Shown: positions 27,734-36,984, counted from the stretch's first letter. The stretch is 64,000 nucleotides of DNA from Rodentibacter abscessus (GCF_047160095.1 NZ_AP038785.1:124001-188000); one strand, 5' to 3'. Notes: generated from the sequence alone by a model not told the origin. Program-made: numbers and translations.

Positions 27734-28930
27734 ATGATTTATAAACTTACCGGCACACTCCAGCATTATGTTTGGGGCGGTCATAATTACATTCCGCAAT
27801 TATTAAATATCCCAAAAGAAAATGAATATTATGCCGAGTGGTGGCTTGGCGCACACATTTCTTCGCCTTCAATGATAGAGGTTAACGGAAAAATATTACC
27901 GCTCAATGAATTTTTACAGCAAAATCCGACCGCACTTGGTGAAAAAAGCCGAGAAAATTTTGGTGATGAATTGCCGTATTTATTGAAAATTCTTGATGTA
28001 GCAAAACCGCTCTCCATTCAGCTTCATCCAACCAAACGACAAGCTGAAATCGGTTTTGCGGAGGAGAATGTAAAGGGCATTAGTTTAAAAGATCCGAAAC
28101 GAACTTATAAGGATAATAATCACAAGCCCGAAATGATGATCGCCTTATCTGATTTTTGGTTGCTACACGGATTTAAAACGAAAGATAAAATCTTAGCAAC
28201 GTTGAAAAGTCGAGCGTCTCTTGCACCTTTAGCCGAAAAATTAAATACGCAGGATTTGCATACGTTTTATGCCGATATTATGCAAGCGGAACAAGCACAT
28301 TTGTATCAATGGCTTGCCCCAATTATTGAAGAAAAGAAATCCGCTTATATTGCCAATGAATTAGAACTCAGTAATCCTGATTACTGGCTACTATACACTT
28401 TGGAAACGATGGAAATTGCTTTAGATAAATTAGATCCCGGTTTGGTGTGTTTTTATTTGTTCAACATTGTACATATCAAAAAAGGAGAGGGGATTTATCA
28501 AGATGCGGGTATTCCTCATGCTTATTTGCGAGGGCAAAATATTGAGTTGATGGCGTGTTCCGATAATGTGATTCGGGGAGGGCTAACACCAAAATATGTG
28601 AATATTCCCGAATTACTGAAAGTAGTAGATTGTCGAGAGGTTGAGCCTCAAATTATTTCTCCGGCACCAAATGATACGCGTGTGTTTATTTATCCGACTC
28701 CGGCAAAGGATTTCGCCTTGCAAAATATTCAGTATGAATGTGGTGAAAGTCATCAGTTAAAAAGCCAAAGTGCCGGAATTTTTATGGTGATGAAAGGACA
28801 AGTCAATTTACGTTCGGAAACGACCGCACTTTTTCTTAAACAGGGTGAATCGGCTTTTATTACAGCAAATATTTTTTATGAAGTTGAAGGCTTAGAGAAC
28901 GGCTATTCGGTATTGGCGGAACTACCTTAG
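27734..28930 (+). CDS. manA: Mannose-6-phosphate isomerase, class I
   Basis: ManA interconverts mannose-6-phosphate and fructose-6-phosphate. Zinc ligands are visible in SIQLHPTKRQAE (Gln and His), NHKPEMMIAL (Glu) and IPHAYLRGQNIELM (His). N-terminal YVWGG and EWWLGAHISSPS are family hallmarks. 398 aa. Its place directly behind ptsHI-crr fits use of mannose taken up by the PTS. Confidence 0.95.
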   Translation: MIYKLTGTLQHYVWGGHNYIPQLLNIPKENEYYAEWWLGAHISSPSMIEVNGKILPLNEFLQQNPTALGEKSRENFGDELPYLLKILDVAKPLSIQLHPTKRQAEIGFAEENVKGISLKDPKRTYKDNNHKPEMMIALSDFWLLHGFKTKDKILATLKSRASLAPLAEKLNTQDLHTFYADIMQAEQAHLYQWLAPIIEEKKSAYIANELELSNPDYWLLYTLETMEIALDKLDPGLVCFYLFNIVHIKKGEGIYQDAGIPHAYLRGQNIELMACSDNVIRGGLTPKYVNIPELLKVVDCREVEPQIISPAPNDTRVFIYPTPAKDFALQNIQYECGESHQLKSQSAGIFMVMKGQVNLRSETTALFLKQGESAFITANIFYEVEGLENGYSVLAELP

Positions 28931-28979
28931 TTTTTGAAATTTGTGTCTTGTGAAGGGGGTTGCGGTATTATAAAACATC

Positions 28980-29126
28980 GTAGGGTGCGCTTAGGCGAAG
29001 CCGTAACGCACCGATAGAGGGTTTAATGATGAAATGGTGCGTTACGCAAAGCTTAATGCACCCTATTCCCGATAAATATTGGATATAAAATTCACTTTGT
29101 GCCACTGATACATAATACCTATTAAA
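28980..29126 (-). repeat. Palindromic intergenic repeat, family 1, copy 2
   Basis: The core 28980-29066 contains GTAGGGTGCGCTTAGGCG, GTAACGCACC and AATGGTGCGTTACGC. It matches copies 1 and 3, in reverse orientation to copy 1. The segment 29067-29126 (GATAAATATTGGATATAAAA, CATAATACC) matches the AT-rich flank of copy 1, so the mobile unit may be ~140 bp rather than the ~76-bp core. The 253-bp gap between manA and citT holds only this element and a terminator. Confidence 0.8.
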
Positions 29127-29130
29127 TGCA

Positions 29131-29160
29131 AAAGTGCGGTTGAAATTAACCGCACTTTTT
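29131..29160. terminator. Uptake-signal inverted pair, terminator of citT
   Basis: AAAGTGCGGTT (29131-29141) pairs with AACCGCACTTT (29148-29158) followed by T's. It lies between manA and the minus-strand citT and can end transcription from both. Confidence 0.8.
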
Positions 29161-29183
29161 CACTTTTTGTTTTTAGGTAAGGA

Positions 29184-30623
29184 TTATAACCAGCCTAAGC
29201 CTATTAATAATTCCCACCACGCCATACCGATAGTCAAATGAATGATGAGGCTACCGAAGGCAATAATCGCACCGGCAGTCCACCAAGATTTAATATCGTT
29301 ATAGCCGGCACCAAAGGTGATTGGGCCGGGGCCACCACCGTAATGAGTTACAGAACCGCCGTATGAGTTGGCAAATAAAAGTCCGAATGCCAATAATTCG
29401 GCAGGTGCGCCTGCAACGTGTCCAATCGTTGCAAATACCGGTACCATTGCAGCAACATACGCACCGCCTGAAGCAAATAAGTAACGCACTGCAACACTTA
29501 ATGTAAGAATGACGATCAATGCTATAACGCCTTGACCTTCAAATTGTAATACTTCACTCAATGTTGCGGCTAACCATTTGAAGAAACCTGCTTTTTCAAG
29601 TAAACCTGACATACCGATGATACCGCCGTACCACACTAAGGTATTCCACGCACCTTTGCTTTTTAAGATGTCGTCCCAACTCACAATATTTAAAACGATA
29701 CAAAGTACCATTACGATTATCGCAACGATGGTGGCATTCACGTTAAGTGCGCTGGAGAAGATCCAACCGAACAGGGCAACGACAAATAATGCAATTAATG
29801 CTTTTTCACGGAAAGACATTGGACCTAGTTCTTCTAAACCTTTACGGGCAATTTCTTTGTTATTCACCTGTTTTAGCTCAGGTTTAGAAACAAAATAACA
29901 TATCGCAGGGATTAGGAATAAGCAGAGTAGACCCGGTACGGAGGCGGCTAAAAACCATTTTATCCAAGTTGTTTCAAAGCCAAGAATCGGTGCCATTAAA
30001 GAAATAGCGAGCGCATTTGGGGCCATCGCAGTTAAGAAAATATACGAGGTTGTTTTTACCACCATATACACGTTCATCATTAAATAACGGCCTGCTTTTT
30101 TCGGGCTTTTTTCCGGATCAGAACCTAATGCGATGGCGACACTGTTAATAATCGGGAAGATAATTCCACCCGCACGAGCGGTGTTGGACGGTGTTGCCGG
30201 AGACAGGAGAAGATCTAAGAACATCGTAACATACCCCAAACGTAGAGTAGTGCTACCGATTGCGCCGATCATATGGTAAGCGATACGCTTTCCAAGACCG
30301 GTAATGACGAATGCGGAACTGAGCGTGAACGCAGTGAAAATAAGCCAAGTCGTACCGGATTTATACCCGTCCAACATATTACCGACTTTCACAAATTCGT
30401 TTGCGCCTTCGGTGTTGCCGATGATAGCGCCGGAAACCGCAACTGCTGCCAATAAAATGACAGGCTCGCCGTAAGGTTTGATAACCAGACCTACGATGGT
30501 TGCAATATACACGCCGAGTAAACGCCAAGCTATGAGAGAAAGCCCTTCAGGTGCCGGGCAGAAAAAAGTGACCAGCGGGATTGCCGCCAAGATCACTAAC
30601 TTTGCATTTTTGGATAATGCCAT
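29184..30623 (-). CDS. citT: Citrate/succinate antiporter, DASS family
   Basis: 479-residue integral membrane protein with about 12 hydrophobic segments. It belongs to the divalent anion:sodium symporter family, CitT type. SPATPSNTARAGGIIFPI and the C-terminal half ANSYGGSVTHYGGGPGPITFGAGYN are the two conserved substrate hairpin loops (SNT and S-x-T-like motifs). Its position at the end of the citrate lyase operon fits citrate import against succinate during citrate fermentation. Its first codons overlap the 3' end of citXG by 28 bases. Confidence 0.9.
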   Translation of the reverse strand: MALSKNAKLVILAAIPLVTFFCPAPEGLSLIAWRLLGVYIATIVGLVIKPYGEPVILLAAVAVSGAIIGNTEGANEFVKVGNMLDGYKSGTTWLIFTAFTLSSAFVITGLGKRIAYHMIGAIGSTTLRLGYVTMFLDLLLSPATPSNTARAGGIIFPIINSVAIALGSDPEKSPKKAGRYLMMNVYMVVKTTSYIFLTAMAPNALAISLMAPILGFETTWIKWFLAASVPGLLCLFLIPAICYFVSKPELKQVNNKEIARKGLEELGPMSFREKALIALFVVALFGWIFSSALNVNATIVAIIVMVLCIVLNIVSWDDILKSKGAWNTLVWYGGIIGMSGLLEKAGFFKWLAATLSEVLQFEGQGVIALIVILTLSVAVRYLFASGGAYVAAMVPVFATIGHVAGAPAELLAFGLLFANSYGGSVTHYGGGPGPITFGAGYNDIKSWWTAGAIIAFGSLIIHLTIGMAWWELLIGLGWL

Positions 30624-32020
30624 TTTGGGTTACCTCTAAATGATAAAAAGAAAATCATCAGTGCTAACAGATCAGCACTTCCGCCTGCGCTCAAGTTCTT
30701 AGCAATGCAGTCGGAATCAAATTTCAATAAAGCCTGTGTGAGTTTCGCTTTATTAAATATGAGTTGTTGATTTTTAAGTAAATCAACCGCACTTTGTTGC
30801 ACAAATCGTAAGCCTTCCAAGCCACCGCGATTAACCACATTGGTATCCGGGTTTTTCGCCATTAAATGCAGCAAAGCAATCAACAAACGGTGTTCCCATC
30901 CTTGTTGATGGTATTCATCAAACACCGGCAACAACGATTGAATTTGTTGAAAACCGCTTTCCGCCTCACCCCGTGCACCGGTTAAACCCTGTTCACGGAA
31001 TAAACGCACACCGGCGGTAATCGGCAAGTGCTTTGGATAATCTTCAAGCTCTTTTGTTATTCCTGTCGCAAATTTTGCTGATAGAGTACAAATTGAGCCT
31101 ATGTCGAATGTCATCCCATTAGATTTAGACTGTGTTGCGGCTAATCGCCCGATTGCGGCACACACCAGCCCAAAAGAAAAAATAGCCCCCTTATGCGTGT
31201 TGATATTATTGGTTGCACGGAACATCGCCTTTTCAGCCTGAATACCAATAGGGCGAATTTGCTCTAACACTTGGCTTTCCGGCAAGTCTGACGTTGTCAT
31301 CCCCTTCAGCAGAAATTCTACAAAAAACGGCTTTAAAGCAACCGCACTTTGTTTAAAGGTATGCAGATTCATATCTTGGTGAGCGCCATTATTTATGGCA
31401 TCAACCAAGCCCGGTTTCGGCGATAAGTGCGCCTCTTGCAATAAAGCTTGATAAGCAAGATAGCCGATTTGTTCTGCAAAATCGTGCATTTGCGCACGCT
31501 CCTGCATTTCTGCAATGATTTCATTCGATTGATGATGACGGCTACGTGCACAATATTTGGCATTATCGCCACAAATCAAACAAGCACGAGGCGGAAGACC
31601 GAACTCGGCACGACTTAATAAAATGCCGTCCGTATTCACCACATCTAAATCCCACAGGCGAGCAAGGGGAATACTGTCTTCTAATTCAATCATCGCACGT
31701 TTTAATTCACAGGCTTTGATTGGTAGAACGAAAAAGGCTTCGTGTCCGGTTTCTAAAGGGCGAATAATTTTTTTGCTAGGAATCCATTCCCGTTGTGAAA
31801 AAAGTGCGGTCAGTTTTTCTAATGCTTTTTCAAACACATAATCCAATAATGGATTTTTCTTCACTTCTCCCACCGCCGTTAAGGTGACGGAAAGCAAGGG
31901 GGAACGATATTCCGCCAAAAGCTGTTGTTGCAACAATGCCCGTTCTTCACGTGCATTCAGTAAGGCTTCAAGGGAAACCGCCTTACCCTGAGTCGAAAAT
32001 GTTTGAAAAAAACGCTGCAA
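30596..32020 (-). CDS. citXG: CitX-CitG fusion (citrate lyase prosthetic group synthesis and transfer)
   Basis: 474-residue fusion. Residues ~1-180 are CitX, the transferase that puts the phosphoribosyl dephospho-CoA group on CitD; GLPPRACLICGDNAKYCARS is its signature. Residues ~185-474 are CitG, which makes the triphosphoribosyl-dephospho-CoA precursor; EAHLSPKPGLVDAINNGAHQ and NTHKGAIFSFG are its signatures. The two are separate in E. coli but fused in Haemophilus. The gene lies 24 bases after citF and overlaps citT. Confidence 0.92.
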   Translation of the reverse strand: MQRFFQTFSTQGKAVSLEALLNAREERALLQQQLLAEYRSPLLSVTLTAVGEVKKNPLLDYVFEKALEKLTALFSQREWIPSKKIIRPLETGHEAFFVLPIKACELKRAMIELEDSIPLARLWDLDVVNTDGILLSRAEFGLPPRACLICGDNAKYCARSRHHQSNEIIAEMQERAQMHDFAEQIGYLAYQALLQEAHLSPKPGLVDAINNGAHQDMNLHTFKQSAVALKPFFVEFLLKGMTTSDLPESQVLEQIRPIGIQAEKAMFRATNNINTHKGAIFSFGLVCAAIGRLAATQSKSNGMTFDIGSICTLSAKFATGITKELEDYPKHLPITAGVRLFREQGLTGARGEAESGFQQIQSLLPVFDEYHQQGWEHRLLIALLHLMAKNPDTNVVNRGGLEGLRFVQQSAVDLLKNQQLIFNKAKLTQALLKFDSDCIAKNLSAGGSADLLALMIFFLSFRGNPKWHYPKMQS

Positions 32021-32044
32021 AATTTGACCGCTCTTTTTATCATC

Positions 32045-33547
32045 TTATTCTTTAATCTGATACACCGTATCAATCACCGAACCGTCACGATAACGCACTA
32101 CCGCAACAGGCTTATCGGTAAACTCAATTTCTTTCGGCTTGCCGGTTAAGCTATAAGCACGTTCACAAAGTTGTTCGATAGTAAATAGCGGAATACCTGC
32201 TTGGGTGAGTGATTCAATTAAATCAGTGCGTTTAGGGTTTACTGCAACCCCGTGATCCGTGACGAGAATATCAATATTTTCACCCGGGGTAACACAAGTG
32301 ATAACATTTTCAACCACAGTCGGAATACGACCACGAACCAATGGTGCAACAATAATCGCAACTTGTGCGGAGGCTGCGGTATCGCAGTGGCCGCCGGAAG
32401 CACCACGAATAACCCCGTCGGAACCGGTTAATACGTTCACGTTGAATTTTGTGTCGATTTCTAATGCGGAAAGAATCACCACATCTAAACGTTCAACGGA
32501 TGCACCTTTTGAACTGTAATTTGCATATTGATTTGCAGAAATTTCAATATGATTCGGATTACGTGCGAGAGATTCCGCCGCCACCGCATCAAAACTTTGC
32601 ACATCCAATAATTTTTTAATAAGCCCCGCTTCGTGGAGCGCGGCCATACTGGCGGTAATACCGCCGAGAGCAAAGTCTGCAGTGATATTTTCACGGCGCA
32701 TTTTTTCTTCTAAGAAACGGGTTACGGCTAATGCGGCACCACCGGTACCGGTTTGCAAAGAGAACCCGTCTTTAAAATAACCTGAACCGAAAATCACTTC
32801 GGCACATTTACGGGCGATTAATAATTCGCGCGGGTTAGTTGTCATACGGGTTGCGCCGCCACCGATTTTTTTCGGATCACCTACGGCTTCGACTTGCACA
32901 ATGAAATCCACTTGATCTTGCCCGATACTGATAGGGTGATGTGGGTACTCGGCAAATTCTTCCGTTAATAACACGACTTTATTGGCATATTCCGCATCCA
33001 CACGGGCATAGCCTAAGGAACCGCATTTACTTTTACCGGTAAAACCGTTGGCATTACCGAATTTATCACAGCAAGGTACGCCTAAAAATGCGACATCAAT
33101 TTTGAGTTCGCCGGATTTGACTAAATGCACGCGACCGCCGTGCGAATGAATATTGACGGGTTCATTTAATAAACCACGTGAGATTTGTTCGGCTAATTCG
33201 CCACGTAAGCCGGAGGAATAGATTTTTGTTACTACACCGTTTTTAATGTGTTCAATAATCGGTGAGTGGCTGTCAATCAGTGAACTTGATGCAAGAGTTA
33301 AGTTTTTAAAGCCCATTTCGGTGATTTTATTCATCACCATATTCACCACAAAGTCACCACCGCGGAAAGCGTGGTGAAAAGAGACGGTCATACCATTTTG
33401 AAGCCCCGAACGCTTAATGGCTTCTTCAAGATTTTCGCAAAGTTTACGATCTTTAGCGGTGCGGGCAAGGGATTCTGCCTTTGGCACAGCTTGATAAACT
33501 GCATGACCGGCATTAAATTTTTCAATACGTTGTTCTCTGGTTGTCAT
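32045..33547 (-). CDS. citF: Citrate lyase alpha subunit (citrate:acetyl-ACP transferase)
   Basis: CitF exchanges the acetyl group on the CitD carrier for citrate. The 500-residue protein shows the CoA-transferase type folds typical of the family: GMTVSFHHAFRGGDFVVN, GLRGELAEQISRGLLNEPVN, FLGVPCCDKFGNANG and GGHCDTAASAQVAIIV. It follows citE closely (14-bp gap) in the order citD-citE-citF-citXG-citT. Confidence 0.96.
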   Translation of the reverse strand: MTTREQRIEKFNAGHAVYQAVPKAESLARTAKDRKLCENLEEAIKRSGLQNGMTVSFHHAFRGGDFVVNMVMNKITEMGFKNLTLASSSLIDSHSPIIEHIKNGVVTKIYSSGLRGELAEQISRGLLNEPVNIHSHGGRVHLVKSGELKIDVAFLGVPCCDKFGNANGFTGKSKCGSLGYARVDAEYANKVVLLTEEFAEYPHHPISIGQDQVDFIVQVEAVGDPKKIGGGATRMTTNPRELLIARKCAEVIFGSGYFKDGFSLQTGTGGAALAVTRFLEEKMRRENITADFALGGITASMAALHEAGLIKKLLDVQSFDAVAAESLARNPNHIEISANQYANYSSKGASVERLDVVILSALEIDTKFNVNVLTGSDGVIRGASGGHCDTAASAQVAIIVAPLVRGRIPTVVENVITCVTPGENIDILVTDHGVAVNPKRTDLIESLTQAGIPLFTIEQLCERAYSLTGKPKEIEFTDKPVAVVRYRDGSVIDTVYQIKE

Positions 33548-33561
33548 TTTTTCTGCCCCCC

Positions 33562-34437
33562 TTATTCTTCACGAATGCCTGATTTAGCACGTTCTAATAC
33601 TAATTTGGCGCGATCAATAATCGGCGCATCAATCATTTTGCCGTTTAATGACACTACACCGCTGCCTTGGCGTTCCGCTTCTTCAGCCGCTTCAATAATA
33701 CGTTTTGCTTGTTCCACATCTTTTTGAGTCGGTGCAAACAAATTATGCAATAATTCGATTTGTCGTGGGTTGATTAAGGATTTACCGTCAAAACCGAGTT
33801 GTTTAATCAATGCCGCTTCTTTTAAGAAACCTTCTTCATTGTTTGCATTGGAATAAACCGTATCAAAAGCCTGAATGCCGGCTGCGCGGGCAGCTTGAAG
33901 AATAGAACAACGGGCGAATAATAATTCAATGCCCTCTGGAGAACGTTCGGTTTTTAGGTTGCGAACATAATCTTCCGCACCTAAAGCAATCCCGATTAAA
34001 CGTTTAGATGCCGTAGCGATTTGATTTGCTTGAGTAATACCTAAAGGAGATTCAATTGCCGCTAACATTTTGGTTGAGCCGACTTCACGCCCGCAAGCTT
34101 TTTCGATTTCAGTGATTTCGCGATCCATATCAATCACATCTTGTGCGGTTTCGGTTTTCGGCATACGTACTACATCCACACCGGCACGAACCACAGCATT
34201 TAAATCTAATAAACCAAATTCAGAATCTAACGGATTAACACGCACCACCGTTTCGATTTCTTGATAAAGCGGATGTTGCAAAGCGTGAGCAACAAGAAGA
34301 CGTGCCGTATCTTTTTCTTTTAATGCCACCGCATCTTCTAAATCGAACATAATTGAATCAGGTTTGTAGATAAAGCTATTACTAAGCATCGCAGCATTAG
34401 AGCCGGGCACAAACAACATACTTCTTCTTAATTTCAT
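33562..34437 (-). CDS. citE: Citrate lyase beta subunit
   Basis: CitE cleaves citryl-ACP into oxaloacetate and acetyl-ACP. It belongs to the HpcH/HpaI aldolase family: RSMLFVPGSNAAML at the start, FDLEDAVALKEKDTAR (metal ligand region), ETVVRVNPLDSEFG, MLAAIESPLGI and IALGAEDYVRNL (metal-binding Glu and Asp). The 291-residue length is standard. Start and stop overlap those of citD by 4 bases, indicating translational coupling. Confidence 0.96.
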   Translation of the reverse strand: MKLRRSMLFVPGSNAAMLSNSFIYKPDSIMFDLEDAVALKEKDTARLLVAHALQHPLYQEIETVVRVNPLDSEFGLLDLNAVVRAGVDVVRMPKTETAQDVIDMDREITEIEKACGREVGSTKMLAAIESPLGITQANQIATASKRLIGIALGAEDYVRNLKTERSPEGIELLFARCSILQAARAAGIQAFDTVYSNANNEEGFLKEAALIKQLGFDGKSLINPRQIELLHNLFAPTQKDVEQAKRIIEAAEEAERQGSGVVSLNGKMIDAPIIDRAKLVLERAKSGIREE

Positions 34438-34721
34438 AGCAACGCCTCCCAGTTAATCGGTTCATCTGTCGCACGCATTGCCGCGGCTTTGACACGAGCT
34501 TGTAATACACAATCCAACGCCCCTTTGTCTTCAACGACAACAAGGGCTTCGGTAATACCTAATTTTGTTAATGTTGCACGAACGGTTTGGTCAATAGCTT
34601 CACCAAATTGCTTTCCGACGGAACTGTTAATTTCAACGGTTAATGAATTTGCGGGTTCAATACGAATCAACACATCACTGGATTCCAGAGTGCCCGCTAC
34701 CGCAGATTTATTAATCTTCAT
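34434..34721 (-). CDS. citD: Citrate lyase gamma subunit (acyl carrier protein)
   Basis: CitD is the acyl carrier of the citrate lyase complex. The prosthetic group attaches to Ser14 in AVAGTLESSDVLIRIEPA. I start at 34721 (MKINKSAVAG, 95 aa), since AAGGGAATA is suitably placed upstream and this puts the serine at position 14 as in E. coli; the frame runs back to 34736. It is the first gene of the operon. No citC (ligase that acetylates the carrier) lies upstream, where grxA is found instead. Confidence 0.95.
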   Translation of the reverse strand: MKINKSAVAGTLESSDVLIRIEPANSLTVEINSSVGKQFGEAIDQTVRATLTKLGITEALVVVEDKGALDCVLQARVKAAAMRATDEPINWEALL

Positions 34722-34747
34722 AGTTATTCCCTTCACTTGTTAATATA

Positions 34748-34809
34748 AAAAAACACCCCTCATTTTACTGATTTTCAGCTCAACTAGCTAACTCTAAAGA
34801 GGTGTTTTT
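34748..34809 (-). promoter_or_regulatory. Possible attenuator hairpin in the citD leader
   Basis: On the minus strand, arms AAAAACACCTC and GAGGGGTGTTTTTTT (two-base bulge, ~37-nt loop) end in a T-run about 25 bases before the citD start. This looks like an intrinsic terminator placed inside the leader, downstream of the CRP-like site. It might be a control point or a leftover terminator. Confidence 0.35.
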
Positions 34810-34824
34810 GTGACATAGATCAAA
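34809..34824. promoter_or_regulatory. CRP-like site upstream of the cit operon
   Basis: TGTGACATAGATCAAA matches 13 of 16 positions of the CRP consensus TGTGATCTAGATCACA. It is centred about 95 bases upstream of the citD start. CRP control would fit an operon for citrate use. Confidence 0.5.
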
Positions 34825-34839
34825 AAATAGTTTTTAAGA

Positions 34840-34898
34840 AAAAAGTGCGGTCAATTTTTAGAAATTTTTAAATTCCTCTAAAATTGACCGCACTTTTT
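34840..34898 (-). terminator. Terminator of grxA formed by an uptake-signal pair
   Basis: The long arms AAAAAGTGCGGTCAATTTT (ending 34858) and AAAATTGACCGCACTTTTT (34880-34898) are perfectly complementary with a ~21-nt AT-rich loop. Confidence 0.85.
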
Positions 34899-34919
34899 GT
34901 GAAGGATTAAATTTTTAGG

Positions 34920-35183
34920 TTATGCAACAACACCAAATTGCGCTTTCATCAGGGCTTCAAAATCGGTACACCCACCGATTGGTTTTTCGTCAATAAAGAT
35001 TTGCGGTACGGTTTCAACCGGTTTACCGACTGATTTTGATAAATCCTCTTTCGTGATACCTTCTGCGTGAATATCAACATAACGATAATCGAAATCAGCG
35101 ACTTCACCTTTTAATTTTTCAGCAAGATTTTTTGCACGTACGCAAAACGGACAACCCGGGCGACCAAAAATAACGACAAACAT
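34920..35183 (-). CDS. grxA: Glutaredoxin 1
   Basis: Small thiol-disulfide exchange protein (87 aa) that reduces ribonucleotide reductase and protein disulfides with glutathione. The active site CPFC is at residues 11-14 (FGRPGCPFCVRAK). The cis-Pro loop ETVPQIFIDEKPIGGCTDFE completes the glutathione site. It has its own strong terminator, so it should not drive the cit operon downstream on the same strand. Confidence 0.95.
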   Translation of the reverse strand: MFVVIFGRPGCPFCVRAKNLAEKLKGEVADFDYRYVDIHAEGITKEDLSKSVGKPVETVPQIFIDEKPIGGCTDFEALMKAQFGVVA

Positions 35184-35274
35184 AATATTTCCTTTTTGTT
35201 AATGTAAAAAATCCCGCCGATTTTACTCTTTTTTTATTTACTCATAAACTGTTTTTCAGGATTGGTGTGATTGG

Positions 35275-35354
35275 TATAGTAAATTAAATTTAAAAATATC
35301 TACTGCATTGCTACGCTTTTCCGATTTGTATCCATTTTGATTGAATTCACTATA
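35275..35354 (+). repeat. Short inverted-repeat element, family 2, copy A
   Basis: 80 bp bounded by TATAGTAAATT and its inverted partner AATTCACTATA. Internal words GCATTGCTACGC and TTTGTATCCATTTT recur in copies B (~50941) and C (~52401). The right end runs into TATAAT (35353-35358), a likely -10 box about 30 bases before rimK. Confidence 0.7.
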
Positions 35355-35387
35355 TAATGTGTCGCTATTTTTACTTTGGAATCCTTT

Positions 35388-36278
35388 ATGAAATTGTTAA
35401 TGCTTTGTCGAGAACCGCGTTTATATAGCTGCTGGCGTTTGAAAGAAGCAGCGGAACAATGCGGGCACGAAATGGATATTCTAGATCCGAATCGCTGCAT
35501 TTTAAAACTCACAAAAAATGCACCGCACTTTGTTATTTATTATCAGCCTCTGGAAGGTGAACCTTACCTTTTACCTCATTACGATGCCGTTTTGCCCCGT
35601 TTTGGGACGACAAGCACTAAAATGGGCTGTGCGGTATTGCGTCATTTTCAGGCAAAGGGAATTTATTGCTTGAATAACGAAAACGCATTTTTAATGGCGC
35701 GTGATAAATGGAAAAGTCTGCAAATTTTATTAGAACACGGCATTGCCGTACCACCCGGCCGATTATCCGGCATTGAAGTTGAATCCAAATTCTCAGTTCG
35801 GCAAGCGGATTTTCCATTGATAATAAAAACCTTAAGCGGTTCGCAAGGCGTTGGTGTGATGTTGGCTGAAAAGACGCAAAGTGCGGTCAGTATTTTGGAT
35901 ACTTTGAAACAAGCGGGTGTGCCTGTGTTATTGCAAGATTTCATTGAAGAAGCGAAGGGAACGGATATCCGGTGCTTTGTGATTGGTGAACGGGTTGTGG
36001 CAAGTATGCAACGCATAGGACAAGCAGGGGAGTTTCGTGCCAATGTTCATCAAGGCGGCTCTGCCCGAGAAATCCATTTGACGAATGAAGAAAAGCAAAT
36101 TGCCGTGAAAGCCGCAAAAGCTTTGGGGTTGGATGTCGCCGGTGTCGATTTGATCCGTTCAAAATCAGAGTTGTTAGTATTGGAAGTAAACGCAAGTCCC
36201 GGCTTAGAAATGATTGAGAAAACGAGCGGTGTCGATATTGCGTTGCAGATAATGCTGTATTTGGAAACGCAGATTTGA
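35388..36278 (+). CDS. rimK: RimK-family ATP-grasp glutamate ligase
   Basis: ATP-grasp enzyme of the RimK family; E. coli RimK adds glutamates to the C-terminus of ribosomal protein S6. N-terminal SCWRLKEAAEQCGHEMDILDP matches RimK. ATP-grasp signatures are PLIIKTLSGSQGVGVMLAE, DFIEEAKGTDIRCFVIG and the metal site LLVLEVNASPGLEMIEKTSG. I start at ATG 35388 (296 aa); the longer frame would use TTG at 35376. Residues such as HxGxA and the basic NVHQGG loop are kept. The exact substrate (S6 or another protein or small molecule) is not settled by sequence. Confidence 0.85.
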   Translation: MKLLMLCREPRLYSCWRLKEAAEQCGHEMDILDPNRCILKLTKNAPHFVIYYQPLEGEPYLLPHYDAVLPRFGTTSTKMGCAVLRHFQAKGIYCLNNENAFLMARDKWKSLQILLEHGIAVPPGRLSGIEVESKFSVRQADFPLIIKTLSGSQGVGVMLAEKTQSAVSILDTLKQAGVPVLLQDFIEEAKGTDIRCFVIGERVVASMQRIGQAGEFRANVHQGGSAREIHLTNEEKQIAVKAAKALGLDVAGVDLIRSKSELLVLEVNASPGLEMIEKTSGVDIALQIMLYLETQI

Positions 36279-36319
36279 TCGAAAAGGCGAGCCTTACGTT
36301 CGCCCCGCTGTGTGAAAAA

Positions 36320-36922
36320 TTAGCCTTTTAAATCTTTTTTTAACTCATAATTGGGCGGAAGTTCCGGCATAGGATTTTCTTCATCGAAAGGTTCGCTCGC
36401 CGGTTGATATTGAAATTCTTTACTATTTTGACCGCTCTTTTCTTTGCCGAGCAGTTGAGGTTGTAATTTTAAGAAGCTACTTTTAGGGGAAAGCCAAATA
36501 TTTACAAAGGCTTCGGTAAATTTCGCATCAAATTCGTGACTGAGTACCGTGTCATTGACAATAAAATAGCCTTTATTGTCTAAGGCGACAAAATTTAAAA
36601 TATCATTTGGTGAAAAATCAGGAAAGATTTCCTGCATCTTTTTTAACCAGGCGTTAGTATCATCTGTGCTTGCTTGTTGCGCTTCCATTTCTTTAATGAG
36701 GCTAATTGCAAAATTTTTTCCTTCAATCGGTTTCCCGTATTTGATGGAAAACATTAATGGACGTTGATTCTCCTGATATGAACCGGTTTCAGATGAAAGC
36801 GCTACGCTATAAACATGGAACGGTCCCCAAGTGTATTCCGCATTGCCGACATGTTGCCAATGGGCAGAAAGTGCGGTTGAAAAAAGTAGGGAAATTGCCG
36901 CAAAAAGATATTTTATTTTCAT
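36320..36922 (-). CDS. Exported chalcone isomerase-like domain protein
   Basis: 200-residue protein with a clean signal peptide (MKIKYLFAAISLLFSTALSA). The mature part follows the bacterial chalcone-isomerase-like pattern: HVGNAEYTWGPFHVYSVALS, PLMFSIKYGKPIEGKNFA, IFPDFSPNDILNFVALDNKG and AFVNIWLSPKSSFLKLQPQL LG. Plant chalcone isomerases close a flavonoid ring; the bacterial proteins of this fold have no agreed activity. An acidic, proline-rich tail ends the protein. It lies downstream of fumC, from which a terminator separates it. Confidence 0.65.
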   Translation of the reverse strand: MKIKYLFAAISLLFSTALSAHWQHVGNAEYTWGPFHVYSVALSSETGSYQENQRPLMFSIKYGKPIEGKNFAISLIKEMEAQQASTDDTNAWLKKMQEIFPDFSPNDILNFVALDNKGYFIVNDTVLSHEFDAKFTEAFVNIWLSPKSSFLKLQPQLLGKEKSGQNSKEFQYQPASEPFDEENPMPELPPNYELKKDLKG

Positions 36923-36984
36923 ATTGTTATTTCACAGTTCAATGTTGGGCGGATTATAGAAAAAGCCCTCAAAAAATACAAATA

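Noticed and set aside
35300..35512. 70-codon minus-strand frame over the rimK start
   Set aside because: It covers repeat element A and the antisense of rimK; no independent support.
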